From Methanobacterium sp. (GTDB lineage Archaea; Methanobacteriota; Methanobacteria; Methanobacteriales; Methanobacteriaceae), in contig JAHKLQ010000224.1 of assembly GCA_020854975.1 (NCBI GenBank), forward strand, positions 1-9,745: a stretch of 9,745 nucleotides of DNA, written 5' to 3'. The position numbers and the translations under genes were made by a program. The notes under the pieces are model-generated. The model made no database searches and was not told where the DNA came from. It was given only the letters and a program-made list of their open reading frames with translations. Each line of letters opens with the position of its first letter. Within the stretch, counting starts at the first letter, position 1. This document shows, one piece after another, positions 1-5,877 of the stretch.

Positions 1-343
1 ATTATCAGTTATTATCGCATCAACTGTTAACAGAGGATGTTTATGTGCTGAATTTTTTGAAAGGTTAATAAATACACTCCCTTGTTACAATTTTGAACAT
101 GTGATGGACTATAAATAGCATTTAGGCAATTTTTTGGACTTACATGATTTCTCATAAAAAAGTTTTTTAAATGCCCCTCCCTTGATATGACTTATGCTTA
201 ATTCTGTTTAAGTTTACTAGCACTAATTTTGTGTAATAATAAATGGTTTAAGCTTGTGTTGGCCAATTATTCTCAAACTTTTTAGGAAATCCTATTAAGG
301 TTGTACTATTAAAATTTGGAAATCCTGATTTTACTTAAAATTT
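1..343. other. AT-rich non-coding region downstream of the DUF99 gene
   Basis: No convincing gene is visible in this stretch on either strand. It is strongly AT-rich. A TATAAATA box-like sequence lies at 110-117 on the plus strand, but only an eight-codon reading frame without a ribosome binding site follows it. The 9-mer GGAAATCCT occurs twice in direct orientation, at 285-293 and 318-326. The first copy lies inside a short dyad, TAGGA/TCCTA, at 283-294. On the minus strand this region carries the 3' end of the rpoL/DUF99 transcript, but I see no strong hairpin plus T-run. Confidence 0.5.
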
Positions 344-1060
344 TCAAGCATTTCCTTTAGATTCTCCTGTAGTTACACCTGCTGCAATTATATGTGCAGC
401 TCTGATGGGTTCTGGTATGGCACTTCTGGTTGAAGAAAGCAGTACAATCTCCTGGGCATCTTCCAGACTGATACCACTAGTCTGAATATAGATTGGCTCC
501 TGGTTATCAATTTTATAGATTTTATAGATTTTTCCTGCATCAAGAATATGATTCCACCGTTCTTCCCAGTTTGAAAAGTTCTTTAAAGCCTTTTTTATAC
601 GGAATAAGTCAGGAAATTTGCGCATGACAACTATGACTGGTATTCCTGTTTCTTGGAAGATTTTCTGGATGTTTACCACGTTAAAGCCACCGAAGGTTAT
701 ACCATCCAACATCATAACTCCCAGCTGCTCCAGATGTCGAGAGCTATTTACCATATCAATTAAAGCTGTAGTAGCATCACCACCATCCACAGTTATGTAA
801 GTTCTAAGCACACCATCTAACCAGTTTCCCGCCCGAAAAACAGTTCCAATAAGCATGACCTGCGCCCCACTGTGAGGTACAAATGGAGCATCATCCACAC
901 CCAGGATCCTTATTTCCTGTTTAATGTTTCTGAACTTCTTTAGTCCATTCTTAAGTTCATTTCTTTTTGGCGGTTTTTTTGGTGGACTTTTTGGTGGTTT
1001 TACCTGCTTTTTTGGTTTGTTTTTTAGCTTTTTTCTTTTCTTTAGTTTTTTCATCACCAT
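344..1060 (-). CDS. DUF99/UPF0215 family protein (endonuclease V-like fold)
   Basis: This is a 238-residue protein of the archaeal DUF99/UPF0215 family (COG1628), which is related to endonuclease V and is called endonuclease dU in some annotations. The family-typical part begins at about residue 43 ([12 protein letters not shown]). It shows GVDDAPF (54-60), VDGGDAT (91-97), [11 protein letters not shown] (117-127) and the C-terminal [12 protein letters not shown] stretch (217-228). D56 and D119 fall in motifs that resemble the metal-binding GVD and DG motifs of endonuclease V; that assignment is inference. Residues 1-42 are a basic Lys/Pro leader not expected for the family. The ORF has no in-frame ATG, GTG or TTG between residue 3 and the core, so the start must be 1060, 1057 or 1054, overlapping the end of rpoL by about 100 bases in another frame. 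No well-spaced ribosome binding site precedes it. The family is sure; the biochemical role and the start are not. Confidence 0.85.
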   Translation of the reverse strand: MVMKKLKKRKKLKNKPKKQVKPPKSPPKKPPKRNELKNGLKKFRNIKQEIRILGVDDAPFVPHSGAQVMLIGTVFRAGNWLDGVLRTYITVDGGDATTALIDMVNSSRHLEQLGVMMLDGITFGGFNVVNIQKIFQETGIPVIVVMRKFPDLFRIKKALKNFSNWEERWNHILDAGKIYKIYKIDNQEPIYIQTSGISLEDAQEIVLLSSTRSAIPEPIRAAHIIAAGVTTGESKGNA

Positions 1061-1313
1061 CAGATTCTATAAGCTCTTTAAACTCTTCACACCTTGATTT
1101 AAGAGTTTCTGCCGCATTTTTAAGGGATTTTTTAGGGTTTTTGGCCTTTATGTAAAGTTTTGGTTCTCCAATAATGGGGTGTTCTATTACATACGCTGCT
1201 GATTCCACATCCTTATCTTCCATAAGCGTCTTTCGCAGAGCATTACAGAGCGTGTGAGTCTCCCCAGTAATTTCTATTTCTAATTCATTCTTTTTATCTG
1301 TTATAATCTTCAT
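957..1313 (-). CDS. rpoL: DNA-directed RNA polymerase subunit L (Rpb11-like) with a lysine-rich tail
   Basis: RpoL is the archaeal Rpb11/AC19 homologue. It dimerises with RpoD (Rpb3-like) to form the assembly platform of RNA polymerase, equivalent to the bacterial alpha dimer. The dimerisation fold covers residues 1-90, beginning [15 protein letters not shown] and containing the family signature around [12 protein letters not shown] and [15 protein letters not shown]. The ATG at 1313 is chosen because it matches the family N-terminus, has GAGGG a few bases upstream, and lies one base after the csl4 stop. An upstream in-frame start at 1361 would overlap csl4. The protein is 118 residues against about 90-95 usual for the family. 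The surplus is a C-terminal tail of about 28 residues made almost only of Lys, Thr and Ala, encoded by an A-rich repeat that overlaps the DUF99 start. The stop TGA forms an ATGA with an out-of-frame ATG at 960. Confidence 0.93.
   Translation of the reverse strand: MKIITDKKNELEIEITGETHTLCNALRKTLMEDKDVESAAYVIEHPIIGEPKLYIKAKNPKKSLKNAAETLKSRCEEFKELIESDGDEKTKEKKKAKKQTKKAGKTTKKSTKKTAKKK
963..1001 (-). repeat. degenerate 12-nt tandem repeat inside the rpoL/DUF99 overlap
   Basis: On the minus strand the sequence runs through successive units of five to seven A bases followed by a CC-rich step: AAAAAGTCCACC, then AAAAAAACCGCC, with partial units on both sides. Because 12 is a multiple of three, both reading frames repeat. 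RpoL reads Lys-Lys-Ser/Thr-Thr/Ala and DUF99 reads Pro-Pro-Lys steps. Such slippery A-tracts can expand or contract by replication slippage, which could explain the unusual protein ends here. Confidence 0.6.
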
Positions 1314-1314
1314 T

Positions 1315-1884
1315 TTATCCCTCATAATTTGAAGATATGTTTCTAGTCTCTTTTCTACCACAGTTAGGGCATTTAACTTCTTTTTTACTTATCTGTTTCA
1401 TGAAGTGTCTGCAGTTGGTGCACATGGCCTTCAAAACACCCAGTTCATTTTCAGCAGTGGTTAGATCAGCGTTATCTACGCCCATCACCTTGGTAACCTT
1501 GGCTTGTATCAGATCCCCGATGCGGAAGTCATCAGTCAGTTTATCCACATATCCCTTTCTTGCCTGGGAAATGTGTATAGCGCCTAAAAATGTGATAGGA
1601 AGACTTCTTTTACTATCTTTAATTCCATCTACATCTACTAAGGCTCTTTGCCCTCTAACTTCTCTTATCTGCCCTAAAACTACATCTCCTTTCTTTAAGA
1701 GCATTGGAGATTTTGTTTTGGGAATTATGGATATTTTTTTGTTTTTCTGGTCTATGGTTACTGTTCCCGCCACCAGGGACCTTATTTCACCATGATCATC
1801 ATAGGTCCATTCTGACGGAAGAAACTCCTCTGTGACCCCTAAGGCATCACCAGGAAGAACGAACTCTCCGTTTTTGGCTTTCAT
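1315..1884 (-). CDS. csl4: exosome complex RNA-binding protein Csl4
   Basis: Csl4 is a cap subunit of the archaeal exosome, the 3'-5' RNA degradation and tailing machine. It sits on the Rrp41/Rrp42 ring and recruits DnaG and substrates. The 189-residue protein shows the expected three parts: an N-terminal beta domain starting [17 protein letters not shown], a central S1-type RNA-binding domain at roughly residues 60-145 ([13 protein letters not shown] onward), and a C-terminal zinc ribbon with CTNC and CPNC pairs (Cys155/158 and 172/175). The start at 1884 is chosen because a strong GAGGTGA lies five bases upstream; a GTG nine bases further upstream is part of that ribosome binding site. It is the first gene of a csl4-rpoL-DUF99 operon, with only one base between its stop and the rpoL ATG. 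Confidence 0.95.
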   Translation of the reverse strand: MKAKNGEFVLPGDALGVTEEFLPSEWTYDDHGEIRSLVAGTVTIDQKNKKISIIPKTKSPMLLKKGDVVLGQIREVRGQRALVDVDGIKDSKRSLPITFLGAIHISQARKGYVDKLTDDFRIGDLIQAKVTKVMGVDNADLTTAENELGVLKAMCTNCRHFMKQISKKEVKCPNCGRKETRNISSNYEG

Positions 1885-2007
1885 TTGATTCACCTCATTT
1901 TAAAAAAACAAGCATAGTCTATTTTCATAACTCATTTTTGTTTGACTTTGTTTGATCTAAATTAATTGTTAGATTATTTAATTAGATAAAAACCACTCTA
2001 CCTTCTT

Positions 2008-2051
2008 TTTATCCGATTTTTTAAAGGATAAATGTAAAGATTATATTTATA
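2008..2051 (-). promoter_or_regulatory. putative promoter and dyad for the csl4-rpoL-DUF99 operon
   Basis: On the minus strand a TATAAATA box lies at 2051-2044. An archaeal start point about 25 bases downstream would fall near 2020, inside an inverted repeat with arms TTTATCC (2008-2014) and GGATAAA (2026-2032) and an 11-base spacer. The predicted leader before the csl4 ATG would be about 135 bases. The position of the dyad across the expected start point would suit an operator, but this is inference from spacing only. Confidence 0.35.
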
Positions 2052-2117
2052 GATGATCATAAAAGTATTCAATATTACTTTTAAGCATATTTGACCCGTT
2101 TAATATTAAAATCAGGT

Positions 2118-2160
2118 CATATAAAGTTGATGATGTATTAATACAGGTTAATTTGGAGAG
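2118..2160 (+). promoter_or_regulatory. TATA-like box and Shine-Dalgarno-like site before a small ORF
   Basis: CATATAAAG at 2118-2126 resembles an archaeal TATA box and would place transcription start near 2145-2152. GGAGAG follows at 2155-2160, directly before two alternative ATGs at 2162 and 2167. The spacing of all three elements is what a short-leader archaeal gene would show. AT-rich DNA makes TATA-like strings common, so support is moderate to weak. Confidence 0.3.
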
Positions 2161-2161
2161 A

Positions 2162-2275
2162 ATGTTATGGATAGCAATTTTACTGGTATTATTTTATGAT
2201 ATGATAAGGTTTTACGATTTTTATGATATGATAATGATAATAACGGTGCAGACCGCGATTTTTCAATTACAATGA
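2162..2275 (+). CDS. candidate small hydrophobic peptide (37 aa)
   Basis: An open frame of 37 codons begins at ATG 2162 and ends with TGA at 2273-2275. Its product starts MLWIAILLVLFYDMI, a hydrophobic stretch that could form one membrane segment, followed by a nine-residue repeat in which FYDMI occurs twice; this repeat is coded by a perfect 16-bp direct DNA repeat in the same frame. A TATA-like box and a GGAGAG site lie upstream, although GGAGAG is only one base from this ATG; it is better spaced for an ATG at 2167 that reads just ten codons. An in-frame TTG at 2153 is another possible start. It runs opposite to its neighbours csl4 and dph2. I do not recognise it as any family, and an open frame of this length is expected by chance in a gap this size. 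Confidence 0.22.
   Translation: MLWIAILLVLFYDMIRFYDFYDMIMIITVQTAIFQLQ
2192..2234. repeat. perfect 16-bp direct repeat, 27-bp period
   Basis: TTTTATGATATGATAA occurs at 2192-2207 and again at 2219-2234 with an 11-base spacer. The period of 27 is a multiple of three, so in the candidate small ORF both copies read FYDMI. Each copy holds the ATGATATGAT string, so the pair could equally be tandem protein-binding sites. Confidence 0.7.
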
Positions 2276-2472
2276 TGAATAGAAAGTTGAATGCAATATA
2301 TTTCGCTATAATACAATATTTTCCAAATCATATAACGTGGATATGGTCTTATGTTAAACGATTATACAATTTAATACATTTTTATTGTTTTTATTGTTTA
2401 TTAATTAAATTGTGATAAATTTTGATGGTGAGAATTGCTGCAATTTTGTTATGAGTTAATGATTATATAATA

Positions 2473-3462
2473 CTAGTATTTAATCTCATCCATCTGGTAA
2501 TCTTCCCACTTCCTCTGCCCCAAAACTATCTCCAATTCTTGAGGAGTTAAAAGTGGTTTTTCATACATTTTTGAATCATCTATTGCTATTCGAGGACATG
2601 CCGTTACTACAAAGGCATCTAAATCCATGAAAGGCATTAAACTGGAAGGATTTATTTCATCCATAATGATCAGATAAGCTTCCTTACCCTCTTTATTTAT
2701 CATCTTCTTTAAAGCTTTTGCCAACTCCCACCTGTACTGACCGGCCTTGGAAGAAATTAGTATTCCGAATTTCCCCGCCTCAGATGCTCTGGTTATCCTG
2801 GCAAAACGTATTCTAAGAATTTTATCCGTGAATTTATCTATATCACGTACTTGGTTAAGATAAGGGTCTGCTATGATCACTGGTTTTTGGGTGGAGAGTT
2901 TTATTCCCAGGGGATGGAAATTTCCACTACCCATATAAAGGAAAACATCCACTGGTAAATCCTGGACTGATGAGAAGTTGCAACCTAGAACCTGACCCTT
3001 CAGTGTTCCTGCTCCCTCCTTCATTACCACCTGCTTACCATTTTCTTCCAGGAAACTGGCAGCATCTTTCAGAAGATGCAGATGCTGAGTTGTAGTTACC
3101 AAACCAATTTTTTCTTTTCCTTCAAGGAGTTTTAAAGATTCTTCCAGGATTTCCATAGATTCTAACTGGTAAGAAGCTTCTATGAAAAGTGTGGGAACCT
3201 TATATTCAATGGGCAGGGGAGTGTGCCCGAAGTGCACCAATAAATCCACCAATCCCTCCATTTCTCTATCCGAAAGATCACAGGCCCCCCAGCAGGGATC
3301 TCCAGATATTAAAACGGTTGAATTTGTTTTGTTTTCAATTTCGCTGGCTAATCGTGTTGCATGAACTTTTAGGCCTTCTGGGAACTGTAAACCAACTACT
3401 TCAGCTCCCATTTCCCTGATTTTGTCAATGATTTCATCCAGTTTGAATTGGTAATTAGTCAT
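2473..3462 (-). CDS. dph2: 2-(3-amino-3-carboxypropyl)histidine synthase, diphthamide biosynthesis Dph2
   Basis: This enzyme catalyses the first step of diphthamide formation. It moves the 3-amino-3-carboxypropyl group of S-adenosylmethionine onto a histidine of archaeal elongation factor 2, using a 4Fe-4S cluster in a non-classical radical-SAM reaction. The 329-residue length is typical of the archaeal homodimeric form. Visible landmarks are GLQFPEGL (24-31), the GDPCWGACD motif (54-62, Cys57 and Cys61), LGCNFSSV (159-166, Cys161) and [10 protein letters not shown] (287-296, Cys289). One cysteine from each of the three places is expected to bind the cluster, as in the Pyrococcus horikoshii enzyme. 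The start at 3462 has only a partial ribosome binding site (AGGT, four bases away). The gene follows hpt but is separated from it by a terminator-like hairpin, so it probably has its own promoter in the 138-base gap. Confidence 0.96.
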   Translation of the reverse strand: MTNYQFKLDEIIDKIREMGAEVVGLQFPEGLKVHATRLASEIENKTNSTVLISGDPCWGACDLSDREMEGLVDLLVHFGHTPLPIEYKVPTLFIEASYQLESMEILEESLKLLEGKEKIGLVTTTQHLHLLKDAASFLEENGKQVVMKEGAGTLKGQVLGCNFSSVQDLPVDVFLYMGSGNFHPLGIKLSTQKPVIIADPYLNQVRDIDKFTDKILRIRFARITRASEAGKFGILISSKAGQYRWELAKALKKMINKEGKEAYLIIMDEINPSSLMPFMDLDAFVVTACPRIAIDDSKMYEKPLLTPQELEIVLGQRKWEDYQMDEIKY

Positions 3463-3574
3463 GATAACCTGATCAATTAGTTCGATTTATTAAATTTGAT
3501 TCAGTTTGTTCCATAAAATTACTTGTTAAATGCGTTTATTAGCAATTAAATGGTTTTATTAAATGAGTTTCCTA

Positions 3575-3602
3575 TGAAAAATAAAAGGCCAATCTGGCCC
3601 TT
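3575..3602 (-). terminator. intrinsic-type terminator of hpt
   Basis: Reading the minus strand directly from the hpt stop codon, an eight-pair stem (AAGGGCCA with TGGCCTTT, one G-T wobble) closes a three-base GAT loop and is followed by TTTTATTTTT. The left arm begins inside the TAA stop codon. A GC-rich stem followed by a U-tract is the classic shape for transcript 3' end formation, and U-tracts alone can terminate archaeal RNA polymerase. It suggests that hpt is mostly monocistronic. Confidence 0.75.
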
Positions 3603-4179
3603 AATCTTGTTTACCTGCGGTGATTTCTTCTACCACCACCTGGCCCTCTACAACATTGGCTCGGACCAGAGTTTTGACTTTAACTCCAGTGTTCTTTTCC
3701 ACAACTTCCTTACCTTCGCCTTTTTCTATGATGGCCATTACATCTACCAGGTTAGTTCCCATGTGTTGGAGGGCTTGGATAACCGCAGTCATGGTCCCAC
3801 CGGTACTGACCACATCATCTACCAGGAACACACGATCTCCCTTCTTTAGACCATTAATATATAGTTCACCTTCACTGTATCCAGTGGTCTGGTGAACTGC
3901 AACTTCCCCTTCCAAACCATAGGAACGTTTCCGCACCACCACAAATGGGATGTCAGTGAGAATGGAGATGGCAGTTGCCAGATGGATTCCCATGGCTTCC
4001 ACACAAACTATTTTATCCACATCAAGATCTGCAAACTGGGAAACAGCCACTGCTACTTCTTCCAGCACATCTGCTTCAACTAAAGGAACACCATCAGTGA
4101 TGGGATGTACAAAATAATTATAATCGCCTTTTTTCACAATCGGAGCTTCAACAAGACTTTTAGTAAGCTTTTCGAGCAT
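3601..4179 (-). CDS. hpt: hypoxanthine/guanine phosphoribosyltransferase (archaeal type)
   Basis: This purine-salvage enzyme joins hypoxanthine or guanine with phosphoribosyl pyrophosphate to give IMP or GMP in the cytoplasm. The 192-residue protein has the type I phosphoribosyltransferase signature [14 protein letters not shown] (117-130), whose acidic pair D121/D122 and following loop bind PRPP. It also has the [14 protein letters not shown] segment (59-72) and [10 protein letters not shown] (83-92), typical of the archaeal APT-like Hpt subfamily found in methanogens. The start at 4179 has GGTGAT three to four bases upstream. The gene is divergent from srp54, sharing a 267-base promoter region, and ends in a strong hairpin plus T-tract. 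Exact base preference (hypoxanthine, guanine or adenine) cannot be read from the sequence. Confidence 0.93.
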   Translation of the reverse strand: MLEKLTKSLVEAPIVKKGDYNYFVHPITDGVPLVEADVLEEVAVAVSQFADLDVDKIVCVEAMGIHLATAISILTDIPFVVVRKRSYGLEGEVAVHQTTGYSEGELYINGLKKGDRVFLVDDVVSTGGTMTAVIQALQHMGTNLVDVMAIIEKGEGKEVVEKNTGVKVKTLVRANVVEGQVVVEEITAGKQD

Positions 4180-4206
4180 TTTATCACCATGAATAATATT
4201 TTAAGA

Positions 4207-4229
4207 CTTATATTATACAATGTTATATC
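4207..4229 (-). promoter_or_regulatory. putative hpt TATA-box region
   Basis: On the minus strand two overlapping AT boxes occur: GATATAAC (4229-4222) and GTATAATATAAG (4218-4207). Start points about 25 bases downstream would fall near 4200 or 4188, leaving a short leader with GGTGAT at 4188-4183 before the ATG at 4179. The upstream box gives the more comfortable leader. Confidence 0.4.
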
Positions 4230-4303
4230 ATCAGAGAATATTTCAAAGATTAGTGGAGTAATAGGAGGGGGTGTCAAACTCTACTATTTGCACATAAATA
4301 ATA

Positions 4304-4338
4304 TATGTATAAGGATTTATGTATAAGGATTGTATAAG
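4304..4338. repeat. perfect 14-bp tandem repeat in the hpt/srp54 promoter region
   Basis: TATGTATAAGGATT is repeated exactly, head to tail, at 4304-4317 and 4318-4331. A truncated third copy, GTATAAG, follows at 4332-4338. The array lies between the two divergent promoters, upstream of both, where tandem regulator sites would be expected. It could also be neutral slippage in AT-rich DNA. Confidence 0.8.
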
Positions 4339-4350
4339 AATATGATAAAT

Positions 4351-4440
4351 TTAAAATATATATTATAAAAGGATCAACTTTATTGGAATTTGCAGAAATA
4401 TTCCATAAATCATATAAATTAAATCATTATAACCTGGTGA
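4351..4440 (+). promoter_or_regulatory. putative srp54 promoter, dyad and ribosome binding site
   Basis: An AT box with ATATATATTATAAAA spans about 4356-4370 and would give a start near 4392. A second, weaker candidate, CATATAAATT, lies at 4411-4420, but a start from it would run into the ribosome binding site. A dyad TGGAAT (4384-4389)/ATTCCA (4400-4405) straddles the first predicted start. GGTGA at 4436-4440 sits six bases before the srp54 ATG. Only the ribosome binding site is secure. Confidence 0.4.
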
Positions 4441-4446
4441 AATATT

Positions 4447-5778
4447 ATGTTGGGTAACTTAGGCAAGAATCTGACAAAAACCATGAAGAAACTTGCCGGA
4501 ATGACCATTATAGATGAAGAAGTGGTTAAAGAGGTAATTAAAGACATTCAAAGGGCTTTAATCCAGTCTGATGTTAACATAAAACTGGTTCTGAATCTAT
4601 CCAAAACCATAGAAGAAAGAGCCCTGAATGAAGAACCTCCTAAAGGGGTCACTGCCAAGGAACATGTCATCAAAATAGTTTATGATGAACTGGTCCACCT
4701 CCTGGGAGACAAAGCAGAAGAAGTTGAAATCGAAAAGAAACCATACAAAATACTCTTTGTAGGTCTGCAGGGAAGCGGTAAAACCACCACCATTGGAAAA
4801 ATGGCCAGATACTTGCAAAAGAAAGGTTTTAACCCCGCTATAATCTGTACTGACACCTGGAGGCCTGCAGCCTATGAACAGCTGCGTCAACTTACAGAGA
4901 GCCTTAATTTATCCCTTTACGGAGATCCAGACAACAATGATGCCCTGGACCTGGCCCGTAAAGGTTTGAAAGAATTCAAAAAACAGGATATCATCATTGT
5001 GGACACTGCTGGCCGTCATAAGGAGGAGAAAGACCTTCTGGATGAGATGGAACAGATATCTGCAGTAGTGGAGCCCGATGAAGTTATGATGGTTATTGAC
5101 GGAACCATCGGCCAGCAAGCCAGAGAACAGGCCCTGGCTTTCAGTAAAACCACTGAAATCGGATCTATTGTAATAACCAAACTGGATGGGTCAGCTAAAG
5201 GAGGAGGCGCGCTTTCTGCAGTGGCAGAGATCGGAGCCCCCATCAAATTTATTGGTACTGGAGAACGCATTGAAGACTTGGAAGTTTTTGATCCGGAACG
5301 TTTCATCTCCAGATTACTGGGCATGGGAGACATTAAAAGCCTTATTGAACGTGCTGAGGAGATTGCAGAGGAGGATGTGGACACAGAAGCTATGGATGCC
5401 ATGCTCAGCGGTAAGTTCACCCTTAAGGATATGTACAGTCAGTTTGAGATGATGAACAAAATGGGACCCATGCAACAGGTGATGAACATGTTACCCGGCA
5501 TGGGTGGTAAACTTCCCAAAAACGCTTCCCAGGTAACCGAAGAAAAACTCACCAAGTACAAGATCCTCATGGACTCCATGACTGATTATGAACTCAACCA
5601 TCCAGAAGCCATCAAACAATCTCGAGTTAAAAGAATAGCCCGAGGATCTGGAATGCGTAATGAAGATGTTAAAGAACTTTTAAAATATTACCAAGTTACT
5701 AAAAAGGCTATTAAAGGCTTTGGAAAACGTAAAATGGGTGGGCCACTGGGACAGATGATGCGACAGATGATGCGCTAA
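4447..5778 (+). CDS. srp54: signal recognition particle GTPase SRP54
   Basis: SRP54 binds signal sequences on the ribosome and SRP RNA, and delivers nascent membrane and secreted proteins to the FtsY receptor through paired GTP hydrolysis. The 443-residue protein has the full NG-M layout: helical N domain (1-90); G domain with P-loop GLQGSGKTT (106-114), DTWRPAA (136-142), DTAGR (186-190), TKLDG (244-248) and GTGE (270-273); and a methionine-rich M domain from about 320, with the SRP RNA-binding helix-turn [11 protein letters not shown] (392-402). The C-terminus ends in a repeated QMMR. Length and motifs are normal. The ATG at 4447 is preceded by GGTGA. It is transcribed away from hpt, and about 100 AT-rich bases with two palindromes separate it from pus10, so the two may be transcribed separately. 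Confidence 0.98.
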   Translation: MLGNLGKNLTKTMKKLAGMTIIDEEVVKEVIKDIQRALIQSDVNIKLVLNLSKTIEERALNEEPPKGVTAKEHVIKIVYDELVHLLGDKAEEVEIEKKPYKILFVGLQGSGKTTTIGKMARYLQKKGFNPAIICTDTWRPAAYEQLRQLTESLNLSLYGDPDNNDALDLARKGLKEFKKQDIIIVDTAGRHKEEKDLLDEMEQISAVVEPDEVMMVIDGTIGQQAREQALAFSKTTEIGSIVITKLDGSAKGGGALSAVAEIGAPIKFIGTGERIEDLEVFDPERFISRLLGMGDIKSLIERAEEIAEEDVDTEAMDAMLSGKFTLKDMYSQFEMMNKMGPMQQVMNMLPGMGGKLPKNASQVTEEKLTKYKILMDSMTDYELNHPEAIKQSRVKRIARGSGMRNEDVKELLKYYQVTKKAIKGFGKRKMGGPLGQMMRQMMR

Positions 5779-5813
5779 AGCATCCCCTATCTCTATTTTA
5801 AAAATTAAATCTT

Positions 5814-5845
5814 AAATTGAATTCAATTTTAAATAATGATCATTA
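5814..5845. repeat. two adjacent perfect palindromes between srp54 and pus10
   Basis: AAATTGAATTCAATTT (5814-5829, 16 bp) and TAATGATCATTA (5834-5845, 12 bp) are both perfect palindromes separated by four bases. AATTCAAT recurs once more at 5846-5853. They lie 33-64 bases before the pus10 ATG. A possible TATA box, TTTTAAATAA (5827-5836), falls between the two dyads, so binding there could control pus10. They could also form a weak hairpin at the srp54 transcript end. Confidence 0.6.
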
Positions 5846-5877
5846 ATTCAATCTAATTAATATAAGGACACGTTAAA

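Larger units (their letters stand above)
1885..2472. other. long gene-poor gap between csl4 and dph2
   Basis: At about 590 bases this is the longest stretch here without a well-supported gene. It holds the csl4 ribosome binding site (1890-1896, minus), a TATA-like box and dyad for the csl4 operon (2008-2051), a candidate 37-codon gene on the plus strand (2162-2275) with its own TATA-like box, and a 16-bp direct repeat (2192-2234). It also has a 9-bp inverted repeat, CAATTTAAT at 2367-2375 with ATTAAATTG at 2404-2412, whose loop carries two tandem copies of TTTTATTGT. A short dyad AATTG-ctg-CAATT at 2433-2445 lies just beyond the dph2 stop. No tRNA or recognised RNA gene was found. Confidence 0.55.

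Noticed and set aside
110..170. TATAAATA at 110-117 as promoter of a gene in the left flank
   Set aside because: Only an eight-codon frame without a Shine-Dalgarno site follows, and no longer frame is open; it may be chance in AT-rich DNA.
283..294. TAGGA/TCCTA dyad as terminator of the DUF99 transcript
   Set aside because: The stem is five pairs with a two-base centre and no T-run follows on the minus strand.
1315..1361. Upstream rpoL start at 1361 giving a 134-residue protein
   Set aside because: It would overlap csl4 and add 16 residues not expected in RpoL, while the ATG at 1313 has GAGGG at good spacing and matches the family N-terminus.
1337..1795. 152-codon open frame on the plus strand opposite csl4
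   Set aside because: It lies wholly antisense to the well-supported csl4 gene, has no recognisable domain, and its composition is what the complement of a conserved coding frame would give.
2255..2330. C/D-box small RNA starting at ATGATGA near 2272
   Set aside because: No CTGA D box or internal D'/C' pair follows within the usual 60 bases.
4597..5420. Several antisense frames of 69-134 codons opposite srp54
   Set aside because: All are fully inside srp54 on the other strand, without ribosome binding sites or family features.
1792..5843. ATGATCAT palindrome upstream of both csl4 (2053-2060) and pus10 (5836-5843) as a shared operator
   Set aside because: A third copy lies inside the csl4 coding region (1792-1799), and an 8-mer of this composition can occur by chance a few times in the window.
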